From positions 62,001-126,000 of the forward strand of contig CAVPBN010000031.1 in assembly GCA_963701815.1 (NCBI GenBank): a stretch of DNA of 64,000 nt, in the 5' to 3' direction. The stretch is from AP-15 sp963701815 (lineage in GTDB: Bacteria > Pseudomonadota > Alphaproteobacteria > ATCC43930 > CGMCC-115725). This document shows positions 1-10,070 of this stretch, piece after piece (within the stretch, counting starts at the first letter, position 1; every line of letters starts with the position of its first letter). A program made the position numbers and the translations under genes. The notes under the pieces are model-generated. The model was not told the origin of the DNA, made no database searches, and saw nothing but the letters and a program-made list of their open reading frames with translations.

Positions 1-1
1 G

Positions 2-712
2 CTGTTTCTGCATGCCGGCGAGGGGCTGGGCGCTGAGCGGCCATGGCTCGATCTGCTCGCCGAGCGCTACCGGGTGATCGCGCCGAGCCATCCAGGCTGG
101 GGTAATTCCCCGCTTATCGACGGCATGGGCTCGGTCGACGACCTCGCCTATCTCTATCTCGACCTCGCCGCCGAGTTGGGGCTGCAGGATGCGGTATTGG
201 TCGGGGCCTGTTTTGGCGGCTGGATCGCGGCCGAGCTCATGGTGCGCTCGACGGCGCGCTTCTCCCGCCTGGTTCTGGTCGATCCGCTCGGCGTCAAATT
301 CGGCGGCCGGGAGGCGCGCGACATCGCCGACATGCATGCGATGACTCGTGAAGAATATCTGCGGCACGCCTGGGCCGACCCGGCCAAGGGCGGCACAGAT
401 TTCACCCGATTGCCGGAAAGCGAGCTCGCCGCCATCGTGCGCGGCCGAGAGGCCTTCGCGCTCTACGGCTGGAAGCCTTACATGCACAATCCGCGGCTCA
501 AGCGCTGGCTGCACCGGATCGACCGGCCGACCCTGCTGCTGTGGGGCGCCGAAGATCGGATCGTCACCCCTTCCTATGGCGAAGGCTGGGCTCGCGAAAT
601 CCCGGGTGCGCGGCTCGAAGTGATCCCCGGCGCCGGGCATTTCCCGCATTGGGAACAACCGCAAGCGTTTGTCGACAAACTCGCCGCTTTCGCGGAGGCC
701 AACACCCGATAA
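2..712 (+). CDS. alpha/beta hydrolase, 5' end outside window
   Basis: The reading frame is already open at base 2 and the start lies left of the window. The fold is recognisable as an alpha/beta hydrolase: an early segment ending APSHPGWG, the nucleophile elbow GACFGG, an acid-strand segment LLLWGAEDRI and a late PGAGHFPHWE with the catalytic His. The elbow carries Cys where most family members have Ser, so the triad would be Cys-Asp-His, as in dienelactone hydrolases. It ends 13 bases before the flavin oxidoreductase and probably shares its transcript. Substrate unknown; a small ester, lactone or C-C bond is an inference. Confidence 0.85.
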   Translation: MFLHAGEGLGAERPWLDLLAERYRVIAPSHPGWGNSPLIDGMGSVDDLAYLYLDLAAELGLQDAVLVGACFGGWIAAELMVRSTARFSRLVLVDPLGVKFGGREARDIADMHAMTREEYLRHAWADPAKGGTDFTRLPESELAAIVRGREAFALYGWKPYMHNPRLKRWLHRIDRPTLLLWGAEDRIVTPSYGEGWAREIPGARLEVIPGAGHFPHWEQPQAFVDKLAAFAEANTR

Positions 713-725
713 CAGGAGGGCACTC

Positions 726-1931
726 ATGCGCGTCTGGTATTTCTCGGAAATGGCCTACCACCCGGCGTGGGAGGAGGGGCTGAAGCGCGGCTCGTTGCGC
801 GTGGTGTTGCCGAGCGGCAATTACGACCCGCAGATCGGCCACCGCCTGTTGAACCGCTATCTCGACGAGTTCGCGCTGTGCGACGAGGTCGGGCTCGACA
901 TCATGGTCAACGAGCACCACAGCACCGCTACCTGCTCGACGATCTCGGTGCCGATGGCCTTGGCGATCATCGCGCGCGAGACCAAGCGCTCGCGGCTGTT
1001 GTCGCTCGGCTCGCCGATCGCCAACCGCCCCGATCCGGTGCGCGTCGCCGAGGAGATGGCGTGGCTCGACGTGTTGTCGGGCGGCAGGTTGGAGATGGGC
1101 CTCATCAAGGGCGCGGCGTACGAGATCGCCCCGGCCAACAGCAACCCGGCCAATTTGATGCGCCGCTATTGGGAGGCGCATGATCTGATCCTGAAGGCAT
1201 TGTCGACGACCGACGGCCCGTTCAACTGGGAGGGCGAATTCTTCCATTACCGCAACGTCAACATCTGGCCGCGGCCGTTGCAACAGCCGACCCCGCCGGT
1301 ATGGATGACTGGGACCAGTGTCGATACCGGGCGGATGGCGGCCGAGCGCGGCCACGTCGTCGGCACCCTGTTGTCGGGTCATGTCGCCGGACCATTATTC
1401 GCCGCCTATCGCCAGCGCGCGCAGGAGTTGGGCTGGACCGCCGGCCCCGACCGCTTTGCTTATTCCGCGGTAATCGGCGTCGGCGAGACCCGCGAGGAGG
1501 GGAGGCGCCGCGCCAATCTCGCAGCCGATTATGTGCGCACCTCGCCGGTCGTGCTCGAACCCTTCACCAACCCGCCCGGCTACAACTCGCTCGGCGCCAA
1601 TATCGCCATGCTGAAGGCGGGCGGCAAACGCGGCGGCTTTGTCCGCGACCGCGACGGCAATCCGGTCGACCACACAACCGCGACATTGGACCAATTCATG
1701 GAAAGCGCCACCGTCTTCGCCGGCACCCCCGACGATGTCTACGACCAGATCAGGGTGATGAACGACCGGGTTGGCGGCTTTGGCCATCTGCTGTTCTTTG
1801 GCCAGGGCGGTTTCCTCGACCATCAAGACACGGTCGCCAACATCACGCTGATGGCCAAAGAGGTATTGCCGCGGCTGCGCGAGTTGAACCCGGAGCCGGC
1901 GAAACCGGCCGCCGTCGCCGCGGCGGAATAG
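726..1931 (+). CDS. LLM class flavin-dependent oxidoreductase (luciferase-like)
   Basis: A 401-residue luciferase-like TIM-barrel monooxygenase. It begins MRVWYFSEMAYHPAW, with an AGGAGGG ribosome site six bases upstream; the in-frame extension upstream of this ATG has no such site and overlaps the hydrolase. Family signatures include NEHHSTATC near residue 60, the GSPIANRPDPVRVAEE stretch and the LSGGRLEMGLIKG segment. Such enzymes use reduced flavin (FMNH2 or F420) to oxidise aldehydes, sulfonates or other small organics. Pairing with an adjacent hydrolase suggests a two-step degradation, but the substrate cannot be read from the sequence. Confidence 0.9.
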   Translation: MRVWYFSEMAYHPAWEEGLKRGSLRVVLPSGNYDPQIGHRLLNRYLDEFALCDEVGLDIMVNEHHSTATCSTISVPMALAIIARETKRSRLLSLGSPIANRPDPVRVAEEMAWLDVLSGGRLEMGLIKGAAYEIAPANSNPANLMRRYWEAHDLILKALSTTDGPFNWEGEFFHYRNVNIWPRPLQQPTPPVWMTGTSVDTGRMAAERGHVVGTLLSGHVAGPLFAAYRQRAQELGWTAGPDRFAYSAVIGVGETREEGRRRANLAADYVRTSPVVLEPFTNPPGYNSLGANIAMLKAGGKRGGFVRDRDGNPVDHTTATLDQFMESATVFAGTPDDVYDQIRVMNDRVGGFGHLLFFGQGGFLDHQDTVANITLMAKEVLPRLRELNPEPAKPAAVAAAE

Positions 1932-2079
1932 CGGCGCGCGACCGCGGGCGCGCCGATCGCCGGCCGGGGGCGGTCCGAAGCCGCGTTTCCGCCGAAGCGG
2001 CCGTCGCCGCCCGCTTGGCATCGGCGACGGTGTAGATCATATTGCCGGCAAGCGCCCTGTTGAGCACTCGGCCGGGCCG

Positions 2080-2280
2080 ATGGACCATCGATTGCGGAAC
2101 AGCGACCGCGAGACCGACGACAGACGGACCGCGGCGCTGATGGGTCTGGTCATCGTGCTGGCGCTGGCAATCGCCGGGGTCGTGCTGGTCCGCGATCTCA
2201 GCGCGGAATCGAAGCTCGAGGACTGCCTGATGTCGGGGCGCACGAATTGTGCGCCGATCGAGGTGCCGGCGGAGCGATAG
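2080..2280 (+). CDS. small single-pass membrane protein, unknown function
   Basis: A 66-residue protein with a charged N-terminus, one hydrophobic segment at about residues 19-37 (MGLVIVLALAIAGVVLV) and a short tail holding two Cys (EDCLMSGRTNC). The CLMSGRxNCAPI pattern resembles small conserved alphaproteobacterial proteins of unknown role, and the tail would face the periplasm. It stands alone between the oxidoreductase and the efflux operon. No strong ribosome site is visible, so the start is the least certain part. Confidence 0.55.
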   Translation: MDHRLRNSDRETDDRRTAALMGLVIVLALAIAGVVLVRDLSAESKLEDCLMSGRTNCAPIEVPAER

Positions 2281-2321
2281 GCCGGTCCGAGCTGCGGCGT
2301 TTGGTCCTGCGGCGTTTCCGA

Positions 2322-2350
2322 TGGACAGCGATTCGTAAAAGCCATAGAGT
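2322..2350 (+). promoter_or_regulatory. candidate sigma70-type promoter of the efflux operon
   Basis: TGGACA (2322-2327) and TAGAGT (2345-2350) are separated by 17 bases and match the -35 and -10 consensus at five and four of six positions. They lie about 50 bases upstream of the adaptor gene start. Confidence 0.4.
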
Positions 2351-2351
2351 T

Positions 2352-2366
2352 TATCTATGATAGATA
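2352..2366. promoter_or_regulatory. 15-bp palindrome, candidate MarR operator
   Basis: TATCTATGATAGATA is a perfect palindrome around one central base. It lies just after the candidate -10 box, where a bound repressor would block transcription. The last gene of this operon encodes a MarR-type regulator, so autorepression through this site is a reasonable inference. A second short palindrome, TTAACTTAA, follows at 2371-2379. Confidence 0.45.
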
Positions 2367-2401
2367 TCGATTAACTTAACTAAACGGCGGAGACTCTCCG
2401 A

Positions 2402-3541
2402 ATGGTGGGACGTGTGCTCGGCGCCGCGGCGGTCGTCGTTGCGGCGGTAGCGGTCCTCTGGTGGCACATCCTGGGCGGCGATGGGCCGAAGGCGACGGCG
2501 CAACCTTCGCCGCCGGCGGTCCCGGTGGTCGCCGGGACCGTCGTCGCCCAAAACGTCCCGGTGTTTCTGCACGGCATCGGTACGGTCCAGGCCTACAACA
2601 CGGTCGCCATCAAGAGCCGGGTCGATGGCCAAATCGTCAAGGTCGAGTTTAAAGAGGGCCAGGAGGTCAAGGAAGGCGACCCGCTGTTCCAGATCGACCC
2701 TCGGCCGTATCAGGCGGCGCTCGAACAGGCCGAAGCGGCCAAGCAAAAGGACGAAGCCCAGCTCGCCGGCGCCGAACTCGATCTCGACCGGTATTCCAAG
2801 CTGCTCGGCACCGGCTACCAGACCCGGCAGAGCTATGACCAGCAGAAGGCCCAGGTCGGGTCCTTGCAGGCGGCGATCAAAGCCGACGCGGCGCAGATCG
2901 ACAACGCCAGGCTCAACCTCGGCTATGCCGAGATCCGCTCGCCGATCGACGGCCGCCTCGGCGCGCGGCTTGTCGACAAGGGCAACCTGGTGCATGCGAA
3001 CGACAACACCGCCCTCGTCACGATCACCGAGATGAAGCCGATCTTCGTCAGTTTTACCTTGCCGCAGGAATTGCTCGACGAGATCCGCGAGCAGCAGCAG
3101 AAGGCGCCGCTCGTCGTTCGCGCCTACAACGGCGACGGCCAGAAGCTTTTGGGCGAGGGCAGATTGACGTTGATCGACAATGCGATCGATCAATCGACCG
3201 GGACGATCCACCTGAAGGCCCGTTTCGATAATCTCGATGAGCGTCTTTGGCCCGGCGAATTCGTCAGCCTGCGCGTGATCCCGAGGGTGCGCCCCAATGT
3301 CGCGACGGTGCCGTCGCAAACCGTGCAGGAGGGGCCGAACGGCCACTACGTCTATATCATCAAGCCCGATGACACGGTCGAGCGCCGCGCCGTGGAAATC
3401 GCCTCGGTCCAGGACGGCATCGCCGTCGTCGCCAAAGGGCTCAGCCCCGGCCAGCGGGTGGTTGTCGACGGCCAGTATCGGCTGACCGACGGCGCCCGCG
3501 TCAGATTGCTCGGCGCCCGTCCGCCGGGTGCCGCCGGCTAG
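2402..3541 (+). CDS. RND efflux periplasmic adaptor (MdtA-like)
   Basis: A 379-residue HlyD-family membrane fusion protein. It has an N-terminal hydrophobic anchor (about residues 5-22), a lipoyl-like half-motif (SRVDGQIVKVEFKEGQEVKEGD), a helical hairpin, the second lipoyl half (EIRSPIDGRLGARLVDKGNLV) and C-terminal beta-barrel and membrane-proximal domains. It bridges the inner-membrane pumps encoded next to an outer-membrane channel. No TolC-like gene lies in the window, so the channel must come from elsewhere. A promoter and palindromic operator candidate sit directly upstream. Confidence 0.92.
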   Translation: MVGRVLGAAAVVVAAVAVLWWHILGGDGPKATAQPSPPAVPVVAGTVVAQNVPVFLHGIGTVQAYNTVAIKSRVDGQIVKVEFKEGQEVKEGDPLFQIDPRPYQAALEQAEAAKQKDEAQLAGAELDLDRYSKLLGTGYQTRQSYDQQKAQVGSLQAAIKADAAQIDNARLNLGYAEIRSPIDGRLGARLVDKGNLVHANDNTALVTITEMKPIFVSFTLPQELLDEIREQQQKAPLVVRAYNGDGQKLLGEGRLTLIDNAIDQSTGTIHLKARFDNLDERLWPGEFVSLRVIPRVRPNVATVPSQTVQEGPNGHYVYIIKPDDTVERRAVEIASVQDGIAVVAKGLSPGQRVVVDGQYRLTDGARVRLLGARPPGAAG

Positions 3542-3612
3542 CTCGCCTCTGTCGCCACCCCCAACCTTTCCAGCCCGATCAGACTTTGGGCGAAACCCGC
3601 AGGTAATTGCCG

Positions 3613-6600
3613 ATGAGCATATCGGAACCCTTTATCCGACGGCCGATCGCGACCTCTCTGTTGATGCTCGGCGTCCTGGTGTTCGGCCTCGGCGCCTACG
3701 GCTTGCTGCCGGTGGCGGCGCTGCCGAACGTCGACTTTCCGACCATCGTAGTCTCGGTCAACTATCCGGGCGCCAGCCCCAGCACCATGGCGTCGGCGAT
3801 CGCAACTCCGCTCGAGCAGCAATTTGCCGCGATCCCTTCGCTGAGCCAAATGACGTCGACGAGCGGTACCGGCTCATTGTCGATCACCTTGCAATTCGGG
3901 CTTTCGCGCAACATCGACGGCGCCGCGCAGGACGTTCAGACCGCGATCAACGCCGCCAGCGGTCTGTTGCCGACCGACCTGCCGACGCCGCCGACCTACC
4001 GAAAGACCAATCCGGCCGACCGTGCGATCTTGATCTACGCGGTCCATTCCGATGCGCTGCCGATCTACAAGGTCGACGAGTACGCCTACACGATCCTGGC
4101 GCAAAAGCTGTCGACCGTGGCCGGCGTCTCGGAGGCCCGCATTTTCGGCCAGCAGCCCTATGCCGCGCATGTGCAGATCAACCCCGCAGCGCTGGCTTCC
4201 CGCGGCCTCGGCCTCGAAGACGTGCGCAGCGCGCTGACCGCGACCACGCTCGATCGGCCCAAGGGCAACCTCGAAGGCGCGCATCAAACTTATACGCTCG
4301 ACACCAACGACCAGCTGTTCAACGCGGCCGCCTACAACAACGTCATTATCGCCTACCGCAACGGTGCGCCGGTTCGCGTCAGGGATGTCGGCAAAGCGAT
4401 CGATTCGGTCCAGAACGCGCGCACCGGCGCCTGGTATTTCGACACCAAGGCCGAGGGTCTGGCAATCCAGCGCCAGGCCGGCGCCAACACCATCGAGCTG
4501 GTCGACACGATCAAGGCGATGGTCCCGCGGATCATGGAGTCGTTCCCGCCGTCGGTCCATGTCGATCTCGTGTCGGACCGATCGCTCGTCGTCCGCGCCG
4601 CGGTGCACGACGTGCAGTTTACGATGATGGTGACGATAGCCCTCGTCATCCTCGTCATCTTTTTGTTTCTACGGACGATTTGGGCCACGGTGATCCCGAG
4701 CCTGGCGGTGCCGCTGTCGCTGCTCGCGACTTTTGCCGTCATGTATGCGGTCGGCTACAGCCTCGACAACATTTCGCTGATGGCGCTGACGATCTCGGTC
4801 GGCTTCATCGTCGACGACGCGGTCGTCATGATCGAAAACATAGTGCGCTACCTCGAGCAGGGCATGCGGCCGCTGGAAGCGGCGCTCAAAGGCGCCGGCC
4901 AGATCGGGTTCACGATCATTTCGATCACTTTTTCGCTTATCGCCGTCTTCATCCCGCTGTTGTTCATGGGCGGCATCATCGGCCGCCTGTTCCGCGAGTT
5001 CGCCGTCACCGTGTCGGTGGCGGTGGTGGCCTCGGCGGCGATTTCGCTGACCCTGACGCCGGTGCTGTGCTCGCTGTTTCTGAAGGAACAGGGATTGCAT
5101 CCGGCGAACCGGTTCAACCGGATCGCCGAGGCCGGTTTCAATTGGATGCTGCGCGGCTACGACCGGGGGCTCGGCTTCGTCTTTCGCCATCAATTGCCGA
5201 CATTGCTGTCGACCTTGGCGCTGATCGTGCTGACCGGCTATCTCTATGTGACGATCCCAAAAGGTTTTTTCCCGGAGCAGGACACCGGTTTCATCTTTGG
5301 CCAAGCCGATGCGCGCGAGGACATCTCCTATCTCGCGATGGCCAAGCTTACCCAGCAGATCGTCGACGTCGTCCGCCGGGATCCCGACGTTTTCGGCGTC
5401 TTCTCGTTTACCGGCGCCACCGCTTACAACCCCACCGAGAATACTGCCCGGGTGTTTATCCAGCTGAAGCCGCACGACCAACGAGCCTCGACCTCCAACC
5501 AGATAATTCAGCGTCTGCGACCGAAAGTCGCCGCCGTAAGCGGGGTCAAATTTTACATGCAGTCGGGGCAGGACATCAGCGTCGGCGGTCGCCTCAGCCG
5601 CACCCTTTACCAATACACGCTGACCGATACGGACCAGGATGAGCTCAATCATTGGGCGCCGATCATCGAACAGGCGATGCGCAAGCTGCCGGAGCTTCAG
5701 GACCTCGCGTCCGACCAGCAGGTCGCCGCACCGCACATTGCGATCGAAATCGACCGCGACGCCGCATCGAGGATGGGGATTTCGCCGTCTCTGATCGACC
5801 AGACGCTTTACGACGCCTTTGGCCAGCGGCAGGTCGCGACGATGTATACGTCGACCAGCCAATATAAGGTGATCCTCGAAGTTCAGCCCGACTTTCAGAA
5901 CAGTCCGACCGCCCTGTCGACGATCTTTATCGCCGGGCCGAACGGCGCGCAGATCCCGGTCAGCGCCTTCGCCCATTTCGTCTCGAAGGTCGGGTCGCTC
6001 TCGGTCAACCATCAGGGGCAGTTCCCCGCTGTGACCCTGTCGTTCAATCTCACGCCGGGCGTGTCGCTCGGCCAGGCGGTCGACAAGATCCAGGCGCTCG
6101 ACGCGCAGCTGCGGGTGCCGGGGACCCTCGACGGTTCGTTCCAGGGCACGGCGCAGGCCTTCAAAGCATCGCTGTCGTCGACGCCGCTGCTGGTCGCGGC
6201 GGCGATCCTCGTCGTCTATATCGTCCTCGGCGTGCTTTACGAGAGCTACATCCACCCGATCACGATCTTGTCGGCATTGCCGTCGGCTGGTGTCGGCGCG
6301 CTGCTGGCGCTGAAGCTGCTGCATTACGATCTGAGCGTGATCGCGATGATCGGCGTCATTCTGTTGATCGGCATCGTCAAAAAGAATGCGATCATGATGA
6401 TCGATTTTGCGCTGCAGGCGGAACGCGTCGAGGGCAAGAGTCCGCGCGAGGCAATCCACCAGGCGTGTCTGCTGCGCTTTCGCCCGATCATGATGACGAC
6501 GTTTGCCGCCTTGTTCGGCGGTCTGCCGATCGCGCTCGGCCAGGGCGCGGGCTCCGAGTTGCGCCGCCCGCTCGGCATCGCCATCGTCGGCGGTTTGGCC

Positions 6601-6762
6601 GTGTCGCAATGGCTGACGCTTTATACCACCCCGATCATCTATCTCTATCTCGAACGCTTTGCGCGCTGGGTCGGCCGACCGTACCGACGGTCCCGGGCGG
6701 CGGCCGCGCTTTCGGGCGAGCCGGCGGCGGTGCTCGCTCACGACAGGCACGCGGCGGAGTGA
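3613..6762 (+). CDS. RND multidrug efflux pump, MdtB/MdtC-like, first copy
   Basis: A 1049-residue inner-membrane RND (AcrB superfamily) transporter that exchanges protons for drugs. The start MSISEPFIRRPIATSLLML matches the paralog downstream exactly in position; an upstream TTG adds only two residues. The proton-relay Asp pair is in GFIVDDAVVMIENIVRY (TM4), and the second-half signature KGFFPEQDTGFIFG and final helices are intact. It follows the adaptor by 71 bases. With the second RND gene this gives the one-adaptor, two-pump order of mdtABC, in which the pumps form a mixed trimer. Confidence 0.93.
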   Translation: MSISEPFIRRPIATSLLMLGVLVFGLGAYGLLPVAALPNVDFPTIVVSVNYPGASPSTMASAIATPLEQQFAAIPSLSQMTSTSGTGSLSITLQFGLSRNIDGAAQDVQTAINAASGLLPTDLPTPPTYRKTNPADRAILIYAVHSDALPIYKVDEYAYTILAQKLSTVAGVSEARIFGQQPYAAHVQINPAALASRGLGLEDVRSALTATTLDRPKGNLEGAHQTYTLDTNDQLFNAAAYNNVIIAYRNGAPVRVRDVGKAIDSVQNARTGAWYFDTKAEGLAIQRQAGANTIELVDTIKAMVPRIMESFPPSVHVDLVSDRSLVVRAAVHDVQFTMMVTIALVILVIFLFLRTIWATVIPSLAVPLSLLATFAVMYAVGYSLDNISLMALTISVGFIVDDAVVMIENIVRYLEQGMRPLEAALKGAGQIGFTIISITFSLIAVFIPLLFMGGIIGRLFREFAVTVSVAVVASAAISLTLTPVLCSLFLKEQGLHPANRFNRIAEAGFNWMLRGYDRGLGFVFRHQLPTLLSTLALIVLTGYLYVTIPKGFFPEQDTGFIFGQADAREDISYLAMAKLTQQIVDVVRRDPDVFGVFSFTGATAYNPTENTARVFIQLKPHDQRASTSNQIIQRLRPKVAAVSGVKFYMQSGQDISVGGRLSRTLYQYTLTDTDQDELNHWAPIIEQAMRKLPELQDLASDQQVAAPHIAIEIDRDAASRMGISPSLIDQTLYDAFGQRQVATMYTSTSQYKVILEVQPDFQNSPTALSTIFIAGPNGAQIPVSAFAHFVSKVGSLSVNHQGQFPAVTLSFNLTPGVSLGQAVDKIQALDAQLRVPGTLDGSFQGTAQAFKASLSSTPLLVAAAILVVYIVLGVLYESYIHPITILSALPSAGVGALLALKLLHYDLSVIAMIGVILLIGIVKKNAIMMIDFALQAERVEGKSPREAIHQACLLRFRPIMMTTFAALFGGLPIALGQGAGSELRRPLGIAIVGGLAVSQWLTLYTTPIIYLYLERFARWVGRPYRRSRAAAALSGEPAAVLAHDRHAAE

Positions 6763-6922
6763 CGGCAACGCTTGGGCCGATGGATCGCAGCCGCGAGCGG
6801 ATGCCGACCTCGCCAATGCCGCGGTGTCCGAGGATAGGCACGGCTGAAGCGGCACCCCGTCGGCTGATCGCCGCCGCCGCCGAGCGGCCTGGACCGAACT
6901 CGTCGATTACGAGCGAACGCCG

Positions 6923-9900
6923 ATGAGCATTTCCGAACCCTTTATCCGTCGCCCGATCGCTACCTCGCTGCTGATGCTGGGGGTATTGGTCTTCGGCATC
7001 GTTGCCTACAACCTCTTGCCGGTGGCGGCGGTGCCCAATGTCGACTTCCCGACGATCAGCGTGACGGCACAGTACCCCGGCGCCAATCCGAGCACGATGG
7101 CGTCGGCGGTCGCGACGCCGCTCGAACAGCAATTCACCTCGATCCCGTCGCTCAGTCAGATGACGTCATTCAGCGGCGTCGGCGTCACTTCGATCACCTT
7201 GCAGTTCGATCTGTCGCGCAACATCGATGCGGCGGCGCAGGACGTGCAGCAGGCGATCAACGCGGCGAGCGGGCTGTTGCCCCAGGACATGCCCACTCCG
7301 CCGACCTATCGCAAGGTGAACCCGGCAGACTTTGCCATCCTGATCTATGCGGTCCACTCCGATGACCTCCCGCCCTACAAGGTCGACAATTACGCCAACA
7401 ATGTCATCGCCGAGCGGCTGTCGACAGAGCCCGGGGTCGGGCAGGTCTTCGTGTTCGGCTCGATGCCTTACGCCGCCCGCGTCAAGATCAACCCGGGGTC
7501 CCTCGCCGCAAAGGGTCTGGGCCTGGAAGATGTCCGCAATGCGCTGGTCGCGGCCACCGTAAACCGCCCGAAGGGCGAGATCCAAACCGAACATCAGGCG
7601 ATTGCGCTCGATACCAACGACCAGCTGTTCGACGCCAAAAGCTACGGCAACATCATCGTCGCCTACAAAAACGGCGCGCCGGTGCGCATCAAGGATGTCG
7701 GGGACGCTGTCAATTCGGTGCAGAACGAGCGCGTGCGTTCGTGGTTCGGCGACCAGCGGGCGGAGGGCATCGCGATCCAGAAGGCGCCGGGCGCCAATAC
7801 GATAGCCGTCGTCGACGATGTCCGGGCGTTGATGCCCAAGATCGAGCAGTCGCTGCCGCCGGCGGTCCATGTCGACCTGATGTCGGACCGCTCGCAGACG
7901 ACACGCGCCTCCATCCGCGATGTGCAGTTCACGATGATGCTGACGATCAGCCTCGTCGTCGTCGTCATCTTCCTGTTTTTGCGGACGTTGTGGGCGACGG
8001 TGATCCCGAGCCTGGCCGTGCCGCTGTCGCTGGTCGCGACGTTCGGCGTCATGTATGCCGGCGGTTTCAGCATCGACAACATTTCGCTGATGGCGCTGAC
8101 GATCTCGGTCGGCTTTATCGTCGACGATGCGATCGTGATGATCGAGAACATCGTGCGCTATATCGAGCAGGGCATGCGCCCGTTCGACGCCGCATTGAAG
8201 GGCGCCGGGCAGATCGGCTTTACGATTATTTCGATCACCTTTTCTCTGATCGCCGTCTTTATCCCGCTTTTCTTTATGGGCGGTATCATCGGCCGGCTTT
8301 TCCGCGAGTTCGCCGTCACCGTAGCGGTCGCCGTAATGGCTTCGGCGGTGATTTCGCTGACTCTGACGCCCGTTATGTGCTCGCTGTTCTTGAAGGAGGA
8401 AGGGCTGCATCCCAAGGGCCGCTTCAACCGAGGCGCCGAGCGCGTCTTCCAGGCGGCGTTGCGGCGCTACGACCGTGGGCTCATCTTTATCTTTCGCCAC
8501 CAATTCGCGGCGCTGATTGCGACGCTGCTGCTGATGGTCGCGACCGGCTATCTCTATGCGAAGATGCCAAAAGGATTTTTCCCGCAGCAGGATACCGGGT
8601 TCATCTTTGGCGAACTCGACATTCGCGAAGACGCTTCGATGATCCTGACCGACAAGATCCGGCGGCAAGTCGTCGATATCGTCAGGCAGGATCCTGCCGT
8701 CGAGGGGGTTTTCTCCTATGATGGCGCAACGACCTACAACCCTGCCGAGAATACCGCCCGCATCTTTTGGGGGTTGAAGCCCTATGACGAACGCGACGCG
8801 ACCGCGGAGCAGGTCATCCAGCGCTTGCGCAAGAAAGTCGCCGGCATCCCGGGGGCAAAGTTTTTTATGCAGGTGCCGCAGAACATCACGGTCGGCGGCC
8901 GGCTCTCCCGCACGCAATACCAATACACGCTGACCGACACCGACTTGGACGAACTGAACCACTGGGCGCCGATCCTCGAACAGGCGATGCGCAAGATCCC
9001 CGAGCTGCAGGATGTCGCGTCTGATCAGCAGATCGCCGCCGCCCATCTGGCAATCGACATCGATCGCGACGCCGCCTACCGGCTCGGCCTCTCAGCCGCC
9101 CTGATCGATCAGACGCTTTATGACGCCTTCGGCCAGCGGCAGGTCGCGACGATTTATACTGCGACCAATCAATACAAAGTCATCCTTGAAGTACAGCCGC
9201 AGTTTCAGCACGACCCGAACCTGCTGTCGAAGATTTACGTGTCCGGTCCCGGCGGCGTCCAGGTGCCGCTGAGCAGTTTTGCGCATTTTACCCGGAAAGC
9301 CGAGCCGCTGATCATCAGCCATCAGGGCATCTTCCCGGCGGTGACCCTGTCGTTCAACCTGGCCCCCGGGGTCGCGCTCGGCCAGGCCGTCGACAAGATT
9401 GCAGGCGATCGCCGAACAGCTGCACGTGCCGCCGACACTGAACGCCTCGTTCCAGGGGACCGCTCAGGCGTTCCAGGCGTCGCTGTCGTCGATGCCGCTG
9501 TTGGTGGCCGCCGCAATCCTGGTCGTCTACATCGTGCTCGGCGTCCTTTACGAGAGCTATATCCACCCGCTCACGATCCTGTCGGCATTGCCGTCGGCCG
9601 GCGTCGGCGCATTGCTGGCGCTGATGCTGCTGCACTACGAGCTGTCGGTCATCGCGATCGTCGGCATCATCCTGCTGATCGGCATCGTCAAGAAGAACGC
9701 GATCATGATGATCGACTTTGCGCTGCAGGCCGAGCGCCTCGAAGGCAAGAGCCCGCGCGAGGCGATCCATCAGGCCTGCCTGTTGCGCTTTCGGCCGATC
9801 ATGATGACGACCTTCGCCGCGCTGTTCGGCGCCATGCCGATCGCTTTCGGCAAGGGCGGCGGCGCCGAATTGCGGCAGCCGCTCGGCGTCGCGATCGTCG

Positions 9901-10070
9901 GCGGGCTGCTGATCTCGCAATGGCTGACCCTGTACACGACCCCGGTCATCTATCTCTATCTCGACCGCTTTGCCCGCTGGGTCGGCCGCCCCTATCGGCC
10001 CTCGCGCGTGCAGGAAGCCTTGTCGGGCGAGTCGGGCGCGCTCGCACACGAGCGGCGGGGGGGAGAATGA
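6923..10070 (+). CDS. RND multidrug efflux pump, second copy, one frameshift at ~9401
   Basis: A paralog of the preceding pump, colinear over its whole length. The frame beginning at 6923 is faithful to VDKI (about 9398), then leaves the family sequence; the correct frame resumes as QAIAEQLHV from 9402 and ends at 10070. One extra base near 9399-9401 accounts for this; without it the protein is 1048 residues, almost identical in length to its partner. The proton-relay GFIVDDAIVMIENIV and C-terminal helices are present. It overlaps the MarR gene by an ATGA junction. The shift is either a sequencing error or a recent inactivation that would leave only the first pump. Confidence 0.88.
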
